Source: Chrysopilus asiliformis (Eukaryota > Arthropoda > Insecta > Diptera > Rhagionidae). Taken from it: 64,000 bases of DNA. The stretch covers positions 2,459,501 to 2,523,500 of the forward strand of contig OZ035961.1 of the NCBI GenBank assembly GCA_964034945.1, read 5' to 3'. Positions 33,824 to 46,200 of the stretch are shown piece after piece. The first letter of the stretch is position 1; every line of letters starts with the position of its first letter. The notes under the pieces are model-generated. The model was given only the letters and a program-made list of their open reading frames with translations, did no database searches and was not told where the DNA came from. Position numbers and translations under genes: made by a program.

Positions 33824-34860
33824 TCATTTTGTCCATATTTTCCCTACGTGAAGATTTTTTATGTCGTAAGACGATGATCGAATTCTCATCGAACATCGAA
33901 AATTAGATTATTAGCTATTCAATACAAACAGCCATCATTGACAATAAGCCCATTTATATTTAGATATACCAACGTGTTAAAAGTAAAAATAATATTTAGT
34001 GTCTGCTACCTGTATGCCATTAAACGATGTAAATTTCATAAAGAACAATTTGCTGTTCATATTTCATTTTCATCCTGATTACATTGCTTCGTAATTTAGA
34101 GTAACTGACATCAAGATAAGATTGCCGGCTATTGTTGAAGTTGTGTTCCTTTCAAAATTAAGATGAAAATTTTTACGGCGATATTCCTATTATTTTCAAA
34201 TCATTGAGGTTTGCTATTAGTATGTCAAATTTGAGCAGCAGATATTTTCCTCAATTCTAATGGCTTTGGCAGTCAAGGCCGAAAAAGTTCAACGACTAAG
34301 TCCCATAAATAAAATTCGCCAAACAAACCACAGAACTCTAGTCGGAGCCTGCAGACAAAATAATTTATGAGTCCCAGGCCAGCCAGGCAGCATAATAAAA
34401 ATTTCACCAACGAGCTACGTTATCGAATTTTTTCGCCCTTTTTCTTCTTTTTAAATGTATTTGGTAAGGATCGGTAAACATTGGTTAGATATACAAATAA
34501 ATTATTCTTAGGCGTTATCATCCTTTTTCGTGGCCATAGTGCCTACGTAACTTAATTGACCACGTCCGTAGTCTCGTGAATGTTAACTATCTTGTTTAAA
34601 AATTCAATATTCTATTCCTAAAATTAGAAAAAAATCTTTACATTGAGTAAGAGATGAAAAAAAAATCCGATTTTTTTTTTGCTATTGAAGTTAAGTGCAA
34701 AAATATTTTTTCAAACCACAAACCTTGAAAATCATTTCGTACAAGAATATTTTAAAGAAATTTCTCTTTCAATTTAACGAAATTTTAGGAACTAACACTT
34801 TAAAGAAATCAAAAACAAATATGCAAAATTTGTGGAAAATATTAAGTGCTTTCATGTATT
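33824..34860. other. Interval with no recognised feature
   Basis: AT-rich, non-coding. A frame at 34695-35093 on the plus strand is partly the antisense of the mariner remnant. Confidence 0.4.
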
Positions 34861-34917
34861 CTGATCATTTTTTCACTTTAAAAAGGCATTTATTGAGAAA
34901 AATTGGTACAATATATA

Positions 34918-35399
34918 TTAATCAAAACAATTCCCATCATTTTCTACAAGTTTTTCCCATCTTTCTGGCAACATGGCGATACCGTGTCGAAAGAACGATG
35001 TTGGTTTGGCAGCGATCCAAATATCGATCCATTTTCGCACTTCATCAGTATTTCGAAACCGTGTGCCAGCCAAGCCATGCTGCATCGATCTGAACAAGTG
35101 GTAATCAGAAGGCGCTATGTCTGGTGAGTACGCTGGGTGCGGCAGAACTTCCTATTCGAGCTGCAACAGTGCATCCTTCACAACTCTTGCAATGTGTGGC
35201 CGAGCCACAAAATCAAAATCAAATTTTTTTTTTTGAAAATTTTGATATCAAAATCACCACTTTTAAATCGTTGAAACCAAAAACGACAATTGGGATATGA
35301 CGGAGCAGCATCACCATAAGTTTCTGAAAGTGTTTGATGGGCTTCGGCAGCAGATTTCTTCAAATCAAACAACAAAAGTAATGAATGTCGAAAATGCAA
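34918..35399 (-). pseudogene. Mauritiana-type mariner transposase remnant
   Basis: The N-terminus reads MHFRHSLLLLFDLKKSAA...CRFWFQRFKSGDFDI, the helix-turn-helix start of a Mos1-like mariner. It then jumps directly to VARPHIARVVKDALLQLE, a stop codon, and [20 protein letters not shown]. The C-terminus continues [10 protein letters not shown]...[18 protein letters not shown] and ends at 34918. One internal deletion has removed the middle, including the first two catalytic aspartates; YSPD (third) remains. A TAG replaces the usual W before EVLPHP. TIRs could not be placed confidently around it. Confidence 0.9.
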
Positions 35400-35704
35400 A
35401 TTACTTCACTTTTTCACCAACAGACACCTAATATTATTTAGATGAATATTGTTTTATGTATTTTGCAGTGGCGAAGCATCAGGGTAGATAGCATAGACAG
35501 AACTTAGTACAAAAAGGACATACACGAACAGAAATGTGAAAATAGTGTGATAATAGTAATATTTATTGTTACTACGCAATAAATTTATACTTTTTTGGGT
35601 ATATACAATATTTTTTGACCATGCCCTGTCTATGTTGTATAGTAGACAGTCTATTTATTTATTTATTCTGATTCTTCTGATTCTTCGCTTTTTGGCCTGT
35701 TTAA

Positions 35705-35868
35705 GGTCCGCCGTACACTTGAGCTAAGTTAGCTCAGCTATGTGCCTGTTTAGAGCTTAACGTGCCGTGTTTCGTCACGTATCAAAGTGAGGATAATATG
35801 AACCGCTAAACGTCCACATCTAAACAGACACATAGCTGACCTAACTTAGCTCAAGTGTACGGCGGGCC
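35705..35868. mobile_element. Harbinger-like foldback MITE (TAA TSD)
   Basis: GGTCCGCCGTACACTTGAGC is mirrored by GCTCAAGTGTACGGCGGGCC with TAA on both flanks. Arms are ~50 bases; the core is short and non-coding. Confidence 0.85.
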
Positions 35869-36199
35869 TAAAGGTTTTTTTTTCAAAAAACAATTCAATC
35901 GTAGAGATAAAAATAAATGAACGAAAAACACACATTATTTAGAAAAAAAATCAAAAACGAATTATTGAAAAACTAAATTGCAAGATAGATAATCTATATC
36001 TATACAGTATAGTATAGATAACAATAATTATTGTAAGAAAAACTGACTAATTCTCAGGTGCTGACAGTGCTCTATGATATTGTGAAAAAAAAATTTCAAC
36101 TTTAAGAAAATGCCACCTAGAAATTTAATTGCTTTGGAAATTTCTCGTGGCACAATAAATGAAACCACAAAAACGTTCGTTTGGGTTGTAAAAACCTCC

Positions 36200-37400
36200 T
36201 TGATGGCAGGAGTGTAATTTCAGTTCAGTCCTGGACGGATAACAGGAGCAAATGTGTCTTTTGATACCAGTTTACATGTTACATACAAATTTCTCTGTAA
36301 CTTGAATGCCTTTAAAACGTCGTCTACCTCTGCGTTCTCAGCGCAGAGTACTAGGATCAAGTTTCAGAAATAAAGTTCCTTTGGTTCCCCCTCTATTCTG
36401 GTTCTTGCCTACCCTCTTAGCATCCCATCGCCGTTATGAATCCTAGCACGAGACTAACCTACGTCAACTATCAACGATGGGACACAGAGAGTTTCTTAAC
36501 CCACTAACCAACATCCATCATAGAAACTATATACAGATAGGGACTTGATGCAAACTTTGTACACTAGGGTTGACGATTGTTAAGCTTTCTCTCTCGCAAT
36601 TCACCTCACCAGCACGAGAATGGACGGTATTATTAGACACAAAACAGCGAAAGGACGACCAGGATGCAGAGCAAGATAATTCGAGGATGAGGAAAATATT
36701 TCGCAACATCAGAATTGCTATATACCAAAAACAGACCTAGCAAGGTCGTAAAGCTGGCTGTGTGGGATAGTCGATTCGATCTGCTGTGCTTGATGAACCC
36801 GGCTACAACAACTGATGTTGAATACTTCAGCAAGCGTTCATCTAAGCTAAAATTATCTGCGAATTTTTCTGCGAATTTTTCTGCTGTGAGTCAACTTCGG
36901 TTCAGTGCAGAATACCAAAACAGACGACAACATACTCACAGAAATTGGCCTGCGCAATATGTCTTCCGAAGTCTCCCGGTTCAGAACTGAGAACACGTCA
37001 ACTCGACGATTCACCCTCCGGAATATTGGCCCAACTGAAAGCTCCTCTGGCAGAATCCGACTGTCGGCAGCGATAAGAAATCAAGCAGGCAAAACAATAT
37101 TAAGCAGCAATTTAGAAGGATAGATGCAGCAACAACCGTTCAGAGGTGTGCGTAAATTTCCCCCATTTCATAGAGTAGAGATCCCGATTCCCGAGATGCC
37201 ATTGTTATTCCCGTTGAATCACTGGGACATTCTCTTGGGTGTTCGCTCGCTGCTCAACACTGTTCTCAGCTGGACGAGATACTTTCTTCGCCAGTCCCAA
37301 ATCGTGACTCTTCTCGGACAAACGTTCGTGGTCGTTGGTCTTGCCGTTTTAGTAAATAGTCGGTCGTGCCAAGAATCATCAGCAATAGTTTAAAACTAAA
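36200..37400. other. GC-richer block without recognised content
   Basis: This ~1.2-kb stretch is visibly richer in G+C and lower in homopolymers than the DNA around it. It shows no terminal repeats and no second copy in the window. Open frames at 36715-36990, 36905-37123 and 37124-37393 (plus) overlap in different frames and have no recognisable domain. It could hold untranslated exons, a non-coding RNA, or a worn-out gene or element. I assign no function. Confidence 0.3.
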
Positions 37401-40158
37401 ATTCAAAGCGATTAAGATACCAGCCTGCAATATCTATTTAATTTGGGTTTCGATTACACACAACACTTTCGATTTGAGCAACACTGTGAATTTACTTAAA
37501 GTGTGTGATTCTTGTGTTACCGAGCATCATCAGCATTAGTTCCAGCATCATAATTAAATGAAACTAGCATGAGAGACCAGCGAACCCAAACTAAATGAAG
37601 ATTCCTGATGGCTTGTCGTTGGAATTAAACGCAGGTCATAGCTTGCTTTTTTCTTGGATTAAGTGCAACAATTTAGTGGATTATCTGAAAATCATTTGAA
37701 TATGTGTAAATGTGCATTTTTGCCACCGCGAATACACTTGTGCGAGTATCGTTTGTGCATTTGACGATGTACGAACATTGATTGGATTTGCATATCAAGT
37801 GCGGGTGTTTAAATTGATTCATTCATTGATGGATATCAGATCAGATGAAAATTGTAATTGGTATATACAGCGGTATAGATCTATAGCTGGATATCACTGC
37901 GTTAAACACCTACACAATCTGGAACCGGAAATTTTTCACGAGTATTAAAATAGAAAAATTAAAACCGCCATAGCTATAGTTCAACCAAAGAGCATACAAA
38001 TACGTTTGTGGTCTTCAAGATTTTATATCAGAATCTGTGTCAAGTACTTGTTAGTGATTTTTTTTTGTCAATTTGTTTTGCAATCCTTTTTTCCCAAATA
38101 AATTATTTTGATTTTGGTTCGACTTTTTTTAGGATTTCTTGAAATGTAATTAAAATCCATAGATTAATTGCTACCACTGTTGTTTATCTAATGAACAAGT
38201 CTTTTTAATTCATCACATGATTATAATATATTTATTATATTGCTTTTAGTTTGATTTCAACGATTAACCACACTCAAGACTCAAGTACGATATTACTGAT
38301 CATTACTAGTAAAGTGTTGTCTTTTACCATTCATATAAGTTTCATGTTGATAGTCAATGTCTAACGTCGGATGTCTAATGCTTTCTATGTTTTTGATTAT
38401 TCACATAGTTAGAGGAAAGAGATTTGCTCGATATACTTACATAAATAGGAAAACAATTCGACAAACATTAATGGATTCGTGGTTTACGTCATGTACTCTT
38501 TAAGGGCGTTCATCAATTATTCAGACAGGAAACATAGAAATGCTTAATTGACTAAAGATGTTTATCTAGTGTATTTGGGTGATCTATGTTATCTTTTTAT
38601 ACGGTCCATTGTGATATACAAATCTTACTAGTTCAAAAAGTACCATTGGTCCTACAATTGAATTGCAAACTAACCCGGTGAAGATAGATAGATATCATTC
38701 AGCTAACGATAAGAACAAGGGTTAGGCGTGACATACGAGACTATATGTAGTTTTAGGATAAACCTCAATAGCTTCTATAATTTAGAAAACAACCAAATAG
38801 TCAAAAAGCAAAACAATTGTTGATATCTTTTCGGATTATACTAATTGTTTTTTTTTTGTTGTGATGCTTTTATTCTATTCGGCCACAACTGATTACAAAT
38901 GATATCAAAAGTATCACAAAAGGAAAAAGCTTTCCATTCGATCCCCAGATACTCTTCTATATAGAGTTAATTAGCGAAATTACAGCCGTACAAAGGGTAA
39001 AAGATATTCTTCTTAAGAACTAACTTAGGGAACATTTGCTTGTCTAAAGAAATTTCATTGTTTTCACTTGTTCGAAATGATATTCGAATATACATATACC
39101 TATTGGTATATTTATATAATTTATGATTACAATTTTTCAAACGCTATAGTATGTAAGGTTAATGATGGTAAACATTTCTAGTAATTATCCTATGTTTTTC
39201 TATATTAATTTGAGCTAAATAACCTTATAAGATCCTCCTGCGGCCAATTAGCTAAATAATAGAAAATTTGGGATTATTGATTTTAATGGTTGAATATATG
39301 TGCTCGTTCAATTTTTACTATACACTCAGCAGCATGAAACCGAACGGAACTCGTCGTATTTGTAATAAAAATTTATGAGCCAATTCACCCCATTAGTTGA
39401 GGGTTGTTTCTAATTTCAAGAATATTACCCAATTAAACTCAGAAAATACGTTGAGTGACGGAACAGCAATATACGTTACATTAGTTTTACTTAGGACAAT
39501 ATTTTTATTGGAATATTTGGTATCGTTTGGTATCCGTCCTTGCAGGAAAAAAAAACTTTCCCATGTAAATATCCCCCAATATTTTATTTTCATTGACAGA
39601 GTGCGACTCCAGAATTTTCTGTCCAGAAAGTTATTACTCAGAGATGGCCGTATAAAAAAAAAGTGGTTAATATTTTGATACGCGCATGTGTCTAACACTC
39701 GTGATTAAGTGAATCGACCAAAGAGTGAGAAAGATCAAAGTGACACCGAAAGATGAATGGTTATGCGTATAGTAGTGGTGCTAGTACTAATTTTATATTG
39801 AACTTAACGTTAAAACTGTGCCCACGGGAATATCTCAATGGATGAGATTTGTCATGCGAAAGAAACGTTCATATATGTGCTACTTTCAGTGATTTCGGAA
39901 AAAGATATTCCCCAGTACGACATATCATCAAACTCCCGAGGGAAAGCCAAATCTCGTTATCGAAGTTTTAGAGATGCTCCGATAGCGACTAATACTAATG
40001 TTCAAAATCAGGTTCTGGTTAGGAATCATATTCAGGAGAATACGCGCGAAAAATGGTGTTTAGTGTTACATAGTGTGGTATCAAAATTATACCAAAAAAA
40101 TATAAATAATAAGAAATACGTGGAAATTTTCGACTCACACATATGTGCGGAACTAAAA
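37401..40158. other. Upstream region of the Sidestep-family gene
   Basis: No coding exon is recognised. The 5' untranslated region and promoter of the downstream gene, or a further 5' intron, should lie here or beyond. A frame open from 39838 runs into the signal-peptide exon. Its first 107 codons look compositionally like untranslated sequence. No TATA box or initiator could be chosen with confidence. Confidence 0.4.
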
Positions 40159-40288
40159 ATGGAAACATCGCACTCTATAACAAAATGTATGTGGAAATAT
40201 GCTTCCTATCACTTGGTTGTGTTTATCGTTTTGTCAGGGTTATGCACGCGAACTGGATGCGACGATTCTCAGGATTTTCAAAAAAACA
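40159..40288 (+). CDS. Exon 1: start codon and signal peptide
   Basis: The ATG at 40159 has a good insect context (AAAAATGG) and gives METSHSITKCMWKYASYHL. A hydrophobic stretch LVVFIVLSGLC follows, then likely cleavage near TGC/DDSQ. A second in-frame ATG at 40189 (MWKYASY) would also yield a signal peptide. The donor is CA|GTAAGT at 40289, phase 1, matching the phase-1 acceptor of the first Ig exon 13.65 kb downstream. The frame is also open for 107 codons upstream to an ATG at 39838; that start would bury the signal peptide, so it is disfavoured. Confidence 0.7.
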
Positions 40289-43200
40289 GTAAGTCCTAAA
40301 AGTCAACTATTATCTTAGATTTAAAATTTTTTAACTTGGACAGATTTTATTAAATTTATCATGAACCCAATTGGCCAATGTTGGAATTTTTGTACCGTGT
40401 CCAAATGTACAACGCAATTTTCCTTTATAAAGTTAAGGGAACATTTGGAATTATGAACCTTATGGTACAAAAAGGACCATTTTCACAGGAAAAAATCTTG
40501 GATTTCCAGTCAAAATTCCATAAATCGTACCTTCGGTACTTGGTACAAGATGATTGGAAATCCAATTGGTTTTCCAACCAATTTGGTCAATTGGGAAAGC
40601 ATTTCAAGATTGAGGAAAATTTCTTTCATTTCGGCATAACATCAATCGAACTTTTCTCATGCCGAATTTTTTGTTCAAATCAAAAATTTCAAAAAGTTGC
40701 CTAAGTTATAGAATTTGACGCGCATGCATACCAAAATAAGGTTTCAGATGTACTTGAATTTTTTGATTATAATTATTAAGTAAAAGTTCAGCGTTTTTAA
40801 ACTGTGGAACAATAATTTTTCTACAAGAAGTAAACTAATCACTCCTTAACCGCTGGCAATTCTGCAAGAATTTTTTTTACCGAAATTCAGACCGATAGTT
40901 CAAATATTTATTAATTAGCCTCTTTGGGCGTTCATCATTTCTAGAGTGGACATAATTTATGATTAAACTTCGGCCACTCACGAAAATGTCTCGAATAAAT
41001 ATTGACAGAGCACACGGTTTTTAAAAATAAACTTTTGGCGCACTGTACTCGTGTTATATAGAACACGTAAATATTTGTTTTAAATTCATCACGTGATCAT
41101 TTATTTTTGAATTTCAATCTTAAATATTTGTATGTTGAGGCGAATTGCAAATTTTGTTTAATATTTTCATCAGGCATTTTTTAAATAAAGGAAAAAAAAC
41201 CCTTCTTGCTTAGCTAATATTCATAAAAAGTATAGAATAATTACTAGAATTTTTACCTCTCATTAACCTGACATACTAGCCTTAGAAAAATTGTTTTTTT
41301 TTTTTTGCAATTCCTGATAAAACTATAGATCATTTAGCAAAAACCTTGTAAAAAATATTACAGATGCCAAAAGTTTCTCATATAAAAATAGATGTTTGTT
41401 TGTCTGTTTGAGATTACAAAACTCAAAAACTACTGGACCGATTTTTACGCGGTTTTTCGTAAAATGATCCGCGTTGCCAGGAGCAGGTTTTTAGCTATGT
41501 TAGATTTTCAAAATTCGAAACGGAAGGTGTATGGATAACGCAAATGTCCTTTTTCCCGTTTTTCTTGAAAAAATTGGCATTAAGGGGTTTTCAGGGTCGC
41601 TGATTACGAATCCGGCGTTTCAGTTTCAATAACTCTAACGAAAGGTCCTGTAAGGATAACGCAAATAGCCTTTTTCCCCATTTTTCCCCGGAAAAATTGT
41701 CATTATGGAGTCGCTGATAACGAATCCGGGATTAGATTATCAAAATTCGAAGCAAAAAGTCCTGAAAGGACAACGCAAATCCTTTTTCCCCGAAAAAATC
41801 GGCATTATGGGGTTTGGTTTCCGGGGTCACCGACCACGAATCCGGTGTTGGAATTTCAGAATGCGAAACAGAAGGTCCTGTAAGAATAACGTTTTTTCCC
41901 AAAAGTTTTTAAGTTATTTATGGTTTTTTGGCATTCTAAAATTTGAACAAAAAACTTTAAGCTGGCAACGTAGGGTCTGCTTGTATCATATAATATTACA
42001 ATATTTTTGAAATAATTTAAGTCAGTGATTCCGAATCGAGAAGTCGGTTACCCAAATGAGTTTTGGAAATAATCCGAAATGAGAATTTAAAAAATCTTTA
42101 TTTTAATTAGGCGTGTTTTTCAATGTAACTAGAGCTATGCAGAACAACGTTTTCCATATAAACCATAATTTAGTCCAACATCGCGAGCAAAAGGAAATTT
42201 GATGAGGCCATGCCAAAACTTAAACTTCAGCTGGCATCACTTTGCAGTCCGACAATTTGTTAGAATCAACATAAATTGAGATTCAAAAGAACCCCGAAAT
42301 TATTCAATTAATAAAAATATTAAAATCCTAGAGCAGGCATCATCAGCTAGTGGCTCGGCTGGCTCATCACACAGATTGGCTTTAACAGCGTAGCCACTAT
42401 AATCGACCTTTTATTGTGTGCTGTAATGTTTGTGTGTGCGGCTTCGGATCGCCGGAATAAAGCTAGAACGTGAATCGTACGTCGATGCGTGCGGCATTAT
42501 TTTGTTTTGGCATCTAGTAGTTGTCACCGCGTCTAAAAGTAGAAACTGAGTCTACTCTACGCGGCAGGAACCCGGCAACGCGTCTGAGCAACGCGTAATT
42601 ATAAATTTACTCATATAAATGCGTAGTTTTTACTTTCACCGCGTGGGTGCCGCACGCACGAACGCGTAATTGTGGTTCTGGCTTAAAACGAATCGTGTTT
42701 TGAGTTGGAATCGCGGCATTATTAGCATGACGCATTTCATTTTAAATCAGTTCGTGTCAAGCCATTGCCGTGGATGGTTGTGTTTGATTGAACTGTATTT
42801 TAATTTGTAGTGGTTATAAATTTTGATTGTGAAGGTAGCGACAGTTACTTTGACGGCCCCTGTCCTAGAGGTAGAGAAAGTAAATATTTTTTTAAAGAAA
42901 ACTTTAAATTGCAGTATAAATATTGCGGTACTAAAAATTTAATGAAGTCGGCTACTATGAATTATGAAGAAATTCCCTGTTTTGCTCTGGATTGTTTTTT
43001 AGAACATTAAAAAAATGCGGCATTTGCTATCGTGCATGTTACAATGTTTTTTTTTAATTAATTACTAGGTTGCATACCCGTCGTTGCCGGGTTAAGTTTT
43101 TTCAATTTTTTTTTTGATGGTCTATGTTGGAGCTAAACTTCAGGCCAATCGGCTCGGTAGTTTCCCCGCGAAAGAGTAACATAGAGGGAAAACTAAGTTT

Positions 43201-46200
43201 CGAAAGCACTTTACCTCCTCCCCTTACTCCCCCAACCCCTCGCGCAACTTTTCCGTATTCCTTTGTTGGAACCAGAACTACCACAGATACTCATGCCAAA
43301 TTTGAAGTCAATCGGTTCAGCCGTTTTTGCGTGAAAGAGGAACAGACAGACAGACAACAACTCATTTTTATATATTTATTAGTATGATTAATTTAATTTT
43401 TTTATTTTTTTTTTTGATAATTTGACTTCGCTGTTTCTCAATCTTTAGTTTCGAATTCGGAATCGGCTAGGTCCAATTATCCAAACAATACAAATAAGTT
43501 GGTCTATATGGGTTTTTCTTTATTGCGAAAACGATTTTTTTTTTGATTATATTAAAAGCTAGAGCCAATCTAGGTAAATCCCTTCTAGATCCGGTAGTGT
43601 GATAAACTCCAATTGCAACCACTGTAATAAATTAAAATCAGAATAGATTGTTTGACCAGATTCGACTGGTTTCTGTCAATAGAAAAACATGCGTCAGCTC
43701 TTAAAATGTATAAAAATATATTTAGATCTTCCTTGTGAGCAGATTAGAAAAAAGCTTATAAAATTAAAGTAATATTTTGAATTGATCTTTTAACGTTTTT
43801 TTTCCTTTTTTCATTAGGATGAAAACAATTTTATTCGGTATGGTTGTCAGGTGAAACTGAAGTAAAATTTAACAAAGCTTTTATTATATTCAAATTTTTT
43901 TATTGTATTTTGAATTTATCTAAAAGCAACAATTCGGAAAACGAATTCTCCACCCTAATCAAACCTTACTCAAGATTTATAACGTTTATCAACTTCTCAA
44001 AACTTTCCAAAGAACTTAGCAACGATTATATATTCACATAAATCTGTTGAGGGGTTTTAGCTAATGCCTACGGTTTAAGACTTTAAGGAAAAGACGAATA
44101 CTTTTCCATTTGTAATCAACTTTTCCTTTTCGCCGGAACCTGAATTAAATAATACCATTAAAAAGTTTTTTTCGGAAATTAATATTAACAATCAAATTAC
44201 ATTAACAATCTTATGCGAGTCCCGTAAGAGATTTATTCACTGATTTACGATTGAAAATAGCGAGAGTGTAAAACGTATCTCTATCCATTTGTACGAGATT
44301 CTATTTCAGTAATAGCAATTTTTTATACAAATAAAAATCTTAGACAACAACTGCCAAAGGTTAGACAACAACTGCCAAACAAACTGAAGCAGGAAACCTA
44401 AAATCTGAAAATTCAAGCTTCATATCATTTATTTAATATAACGCATTGCTCCAATTAAGTCAATTGCGTCACGTAAAAGTGGTTGTATGCCTTTTATCAG
44501 ATATATTTGATAAGCTTTTTCATATACATATATTGGAATCGATAGAGAGCAGAGTGGTGCACGTTATCTAAAATAAGACCAGTATATGGTCGACCTTCAC
44601 ATAAGGAGCCCAGGCACCATTTTAGGTATATAACTTGATTCCCTACCGGATGTCACACCAGGATGTTTTTGGCCTTTAAACTCACTTTGTGAAAGAGAAA
44701 GTGTTATGTAGCCTCTTTAGCAAAACGCTATAATCACTTCAATCGTAAGCATCCTACGTGTTCCCCATTCTGACTCGCAAATTTCATGATCCCGAAAATA
44801 ATTTCGTTGTGTCGAAATAGAGTCCTTCTGCAGCCCAATTCAATTTTAAAATTTCATTACTCGAGTTCCAGATAATTTGAGAACGCCTGTCGGCCTTTTT
44901 TCGTTCCCTTGCGCCCATTTTCTAAAAGTACTATACCTCCAGAAGCTTGTATATTTGTAGTTTTAACAACACTCTACTTCGTTGCGTTCAATTTCATATC
45001 CTAAACTCTATAGCGATGATGTTCCATTTTGTTGCTCGCTTTTCTGGACAGTCTTGTTTCATGTATATATAACTCTACAGAAACAGAAAAACCCTGTATT
45101 TCGTTTAGCTTGGCTGAATTCTGTTCCTGGTACTATCGCTGGAGATTTTATTGCTCATATTTACAAAATTGTGCCTGGATGAAACGTGACGGTCTTTTAT
45201 AGCTCTGCGTGTAATTTCATTAAACAAATATGGCACCAGGTCCAATTTAGTCAGCCACATATTCAGTCATGGCGACTTGTAAGGTTTGTCTAGTGGTTGT
45301 GGCATTGCTTCGTATATACTATCTGTCCAATGAACCAAATTAAGTTCACTTTCTTATTTGGACATGTTTCTATTTCTATAGTATCTCGCTGGCAATCTCA
45401 TTGGCATTACCGACTTATTTCTACAAAATATCAAAAAATTGAGGAATGCCATGAAAAAGTTTGTAGTTTGTCGATGTGATCTGAGTTTTTTAATTTGCTG
45501 GTAACTTTAAATAAGTTCCGCATTTCAGAAACCTAATACGATTTGAGTTAACTCGCTTTCAACTATTACCACGTCAGCACTGCACTATGCATTGCAGCGT
45601 TCAAACATTTTTGGCACGGATATCAGAATACTTGCCAGATATCTTGATATTTACGCTTGGAAAACCAAAAACTCAACATATTGCTGTTTTCATGATGCTG
45701 GATTTTTTTATCGTCTACTATTTAAGTCCAAAATATCCAGAAATAAAGTGTATGTTAGGCAGTTTATCGAAGACATTTTTGCCAATAATTTTTTATAAGA
45801 TACATGTCCGGAAATAAGTCTTTTATATATTTCGCTTATATTCTCATATTCCCAAAATTAGAGATCATTGTTTTATTATAATTAAGAAAATTAACTATTT
45901 TTGTAACTAAATTGTATTTTACTCCCGATTCAGTGAAGAAATAGTTTTATGATAGATACATGATTTCATCTAAATTCAGATTTGAAGCGAAACATATTCC
46001 AGACTTTCTTATTATTATTATAGTAGAATTAAAGTCCGTTTTAAGACGGGTAACCGCAATCTTGGTAGGAATTTTGTTGAGTCACCGATAATTGTCGCTC
46101 CGATAGCCAATCGCTTCACGTAAGCCCCAGATTACATTTGGCTTAAGTAAGTCCGAAAGTTGCCGTGTGTAATACCGCGCTAAGGCGATCAACTTGAAAT

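Noticed and set aside
40378..40704. 108-codon plus-strand frame just after exon 1
   Set aside because: No domain and intronic position; no splice sites that would join it in phase.
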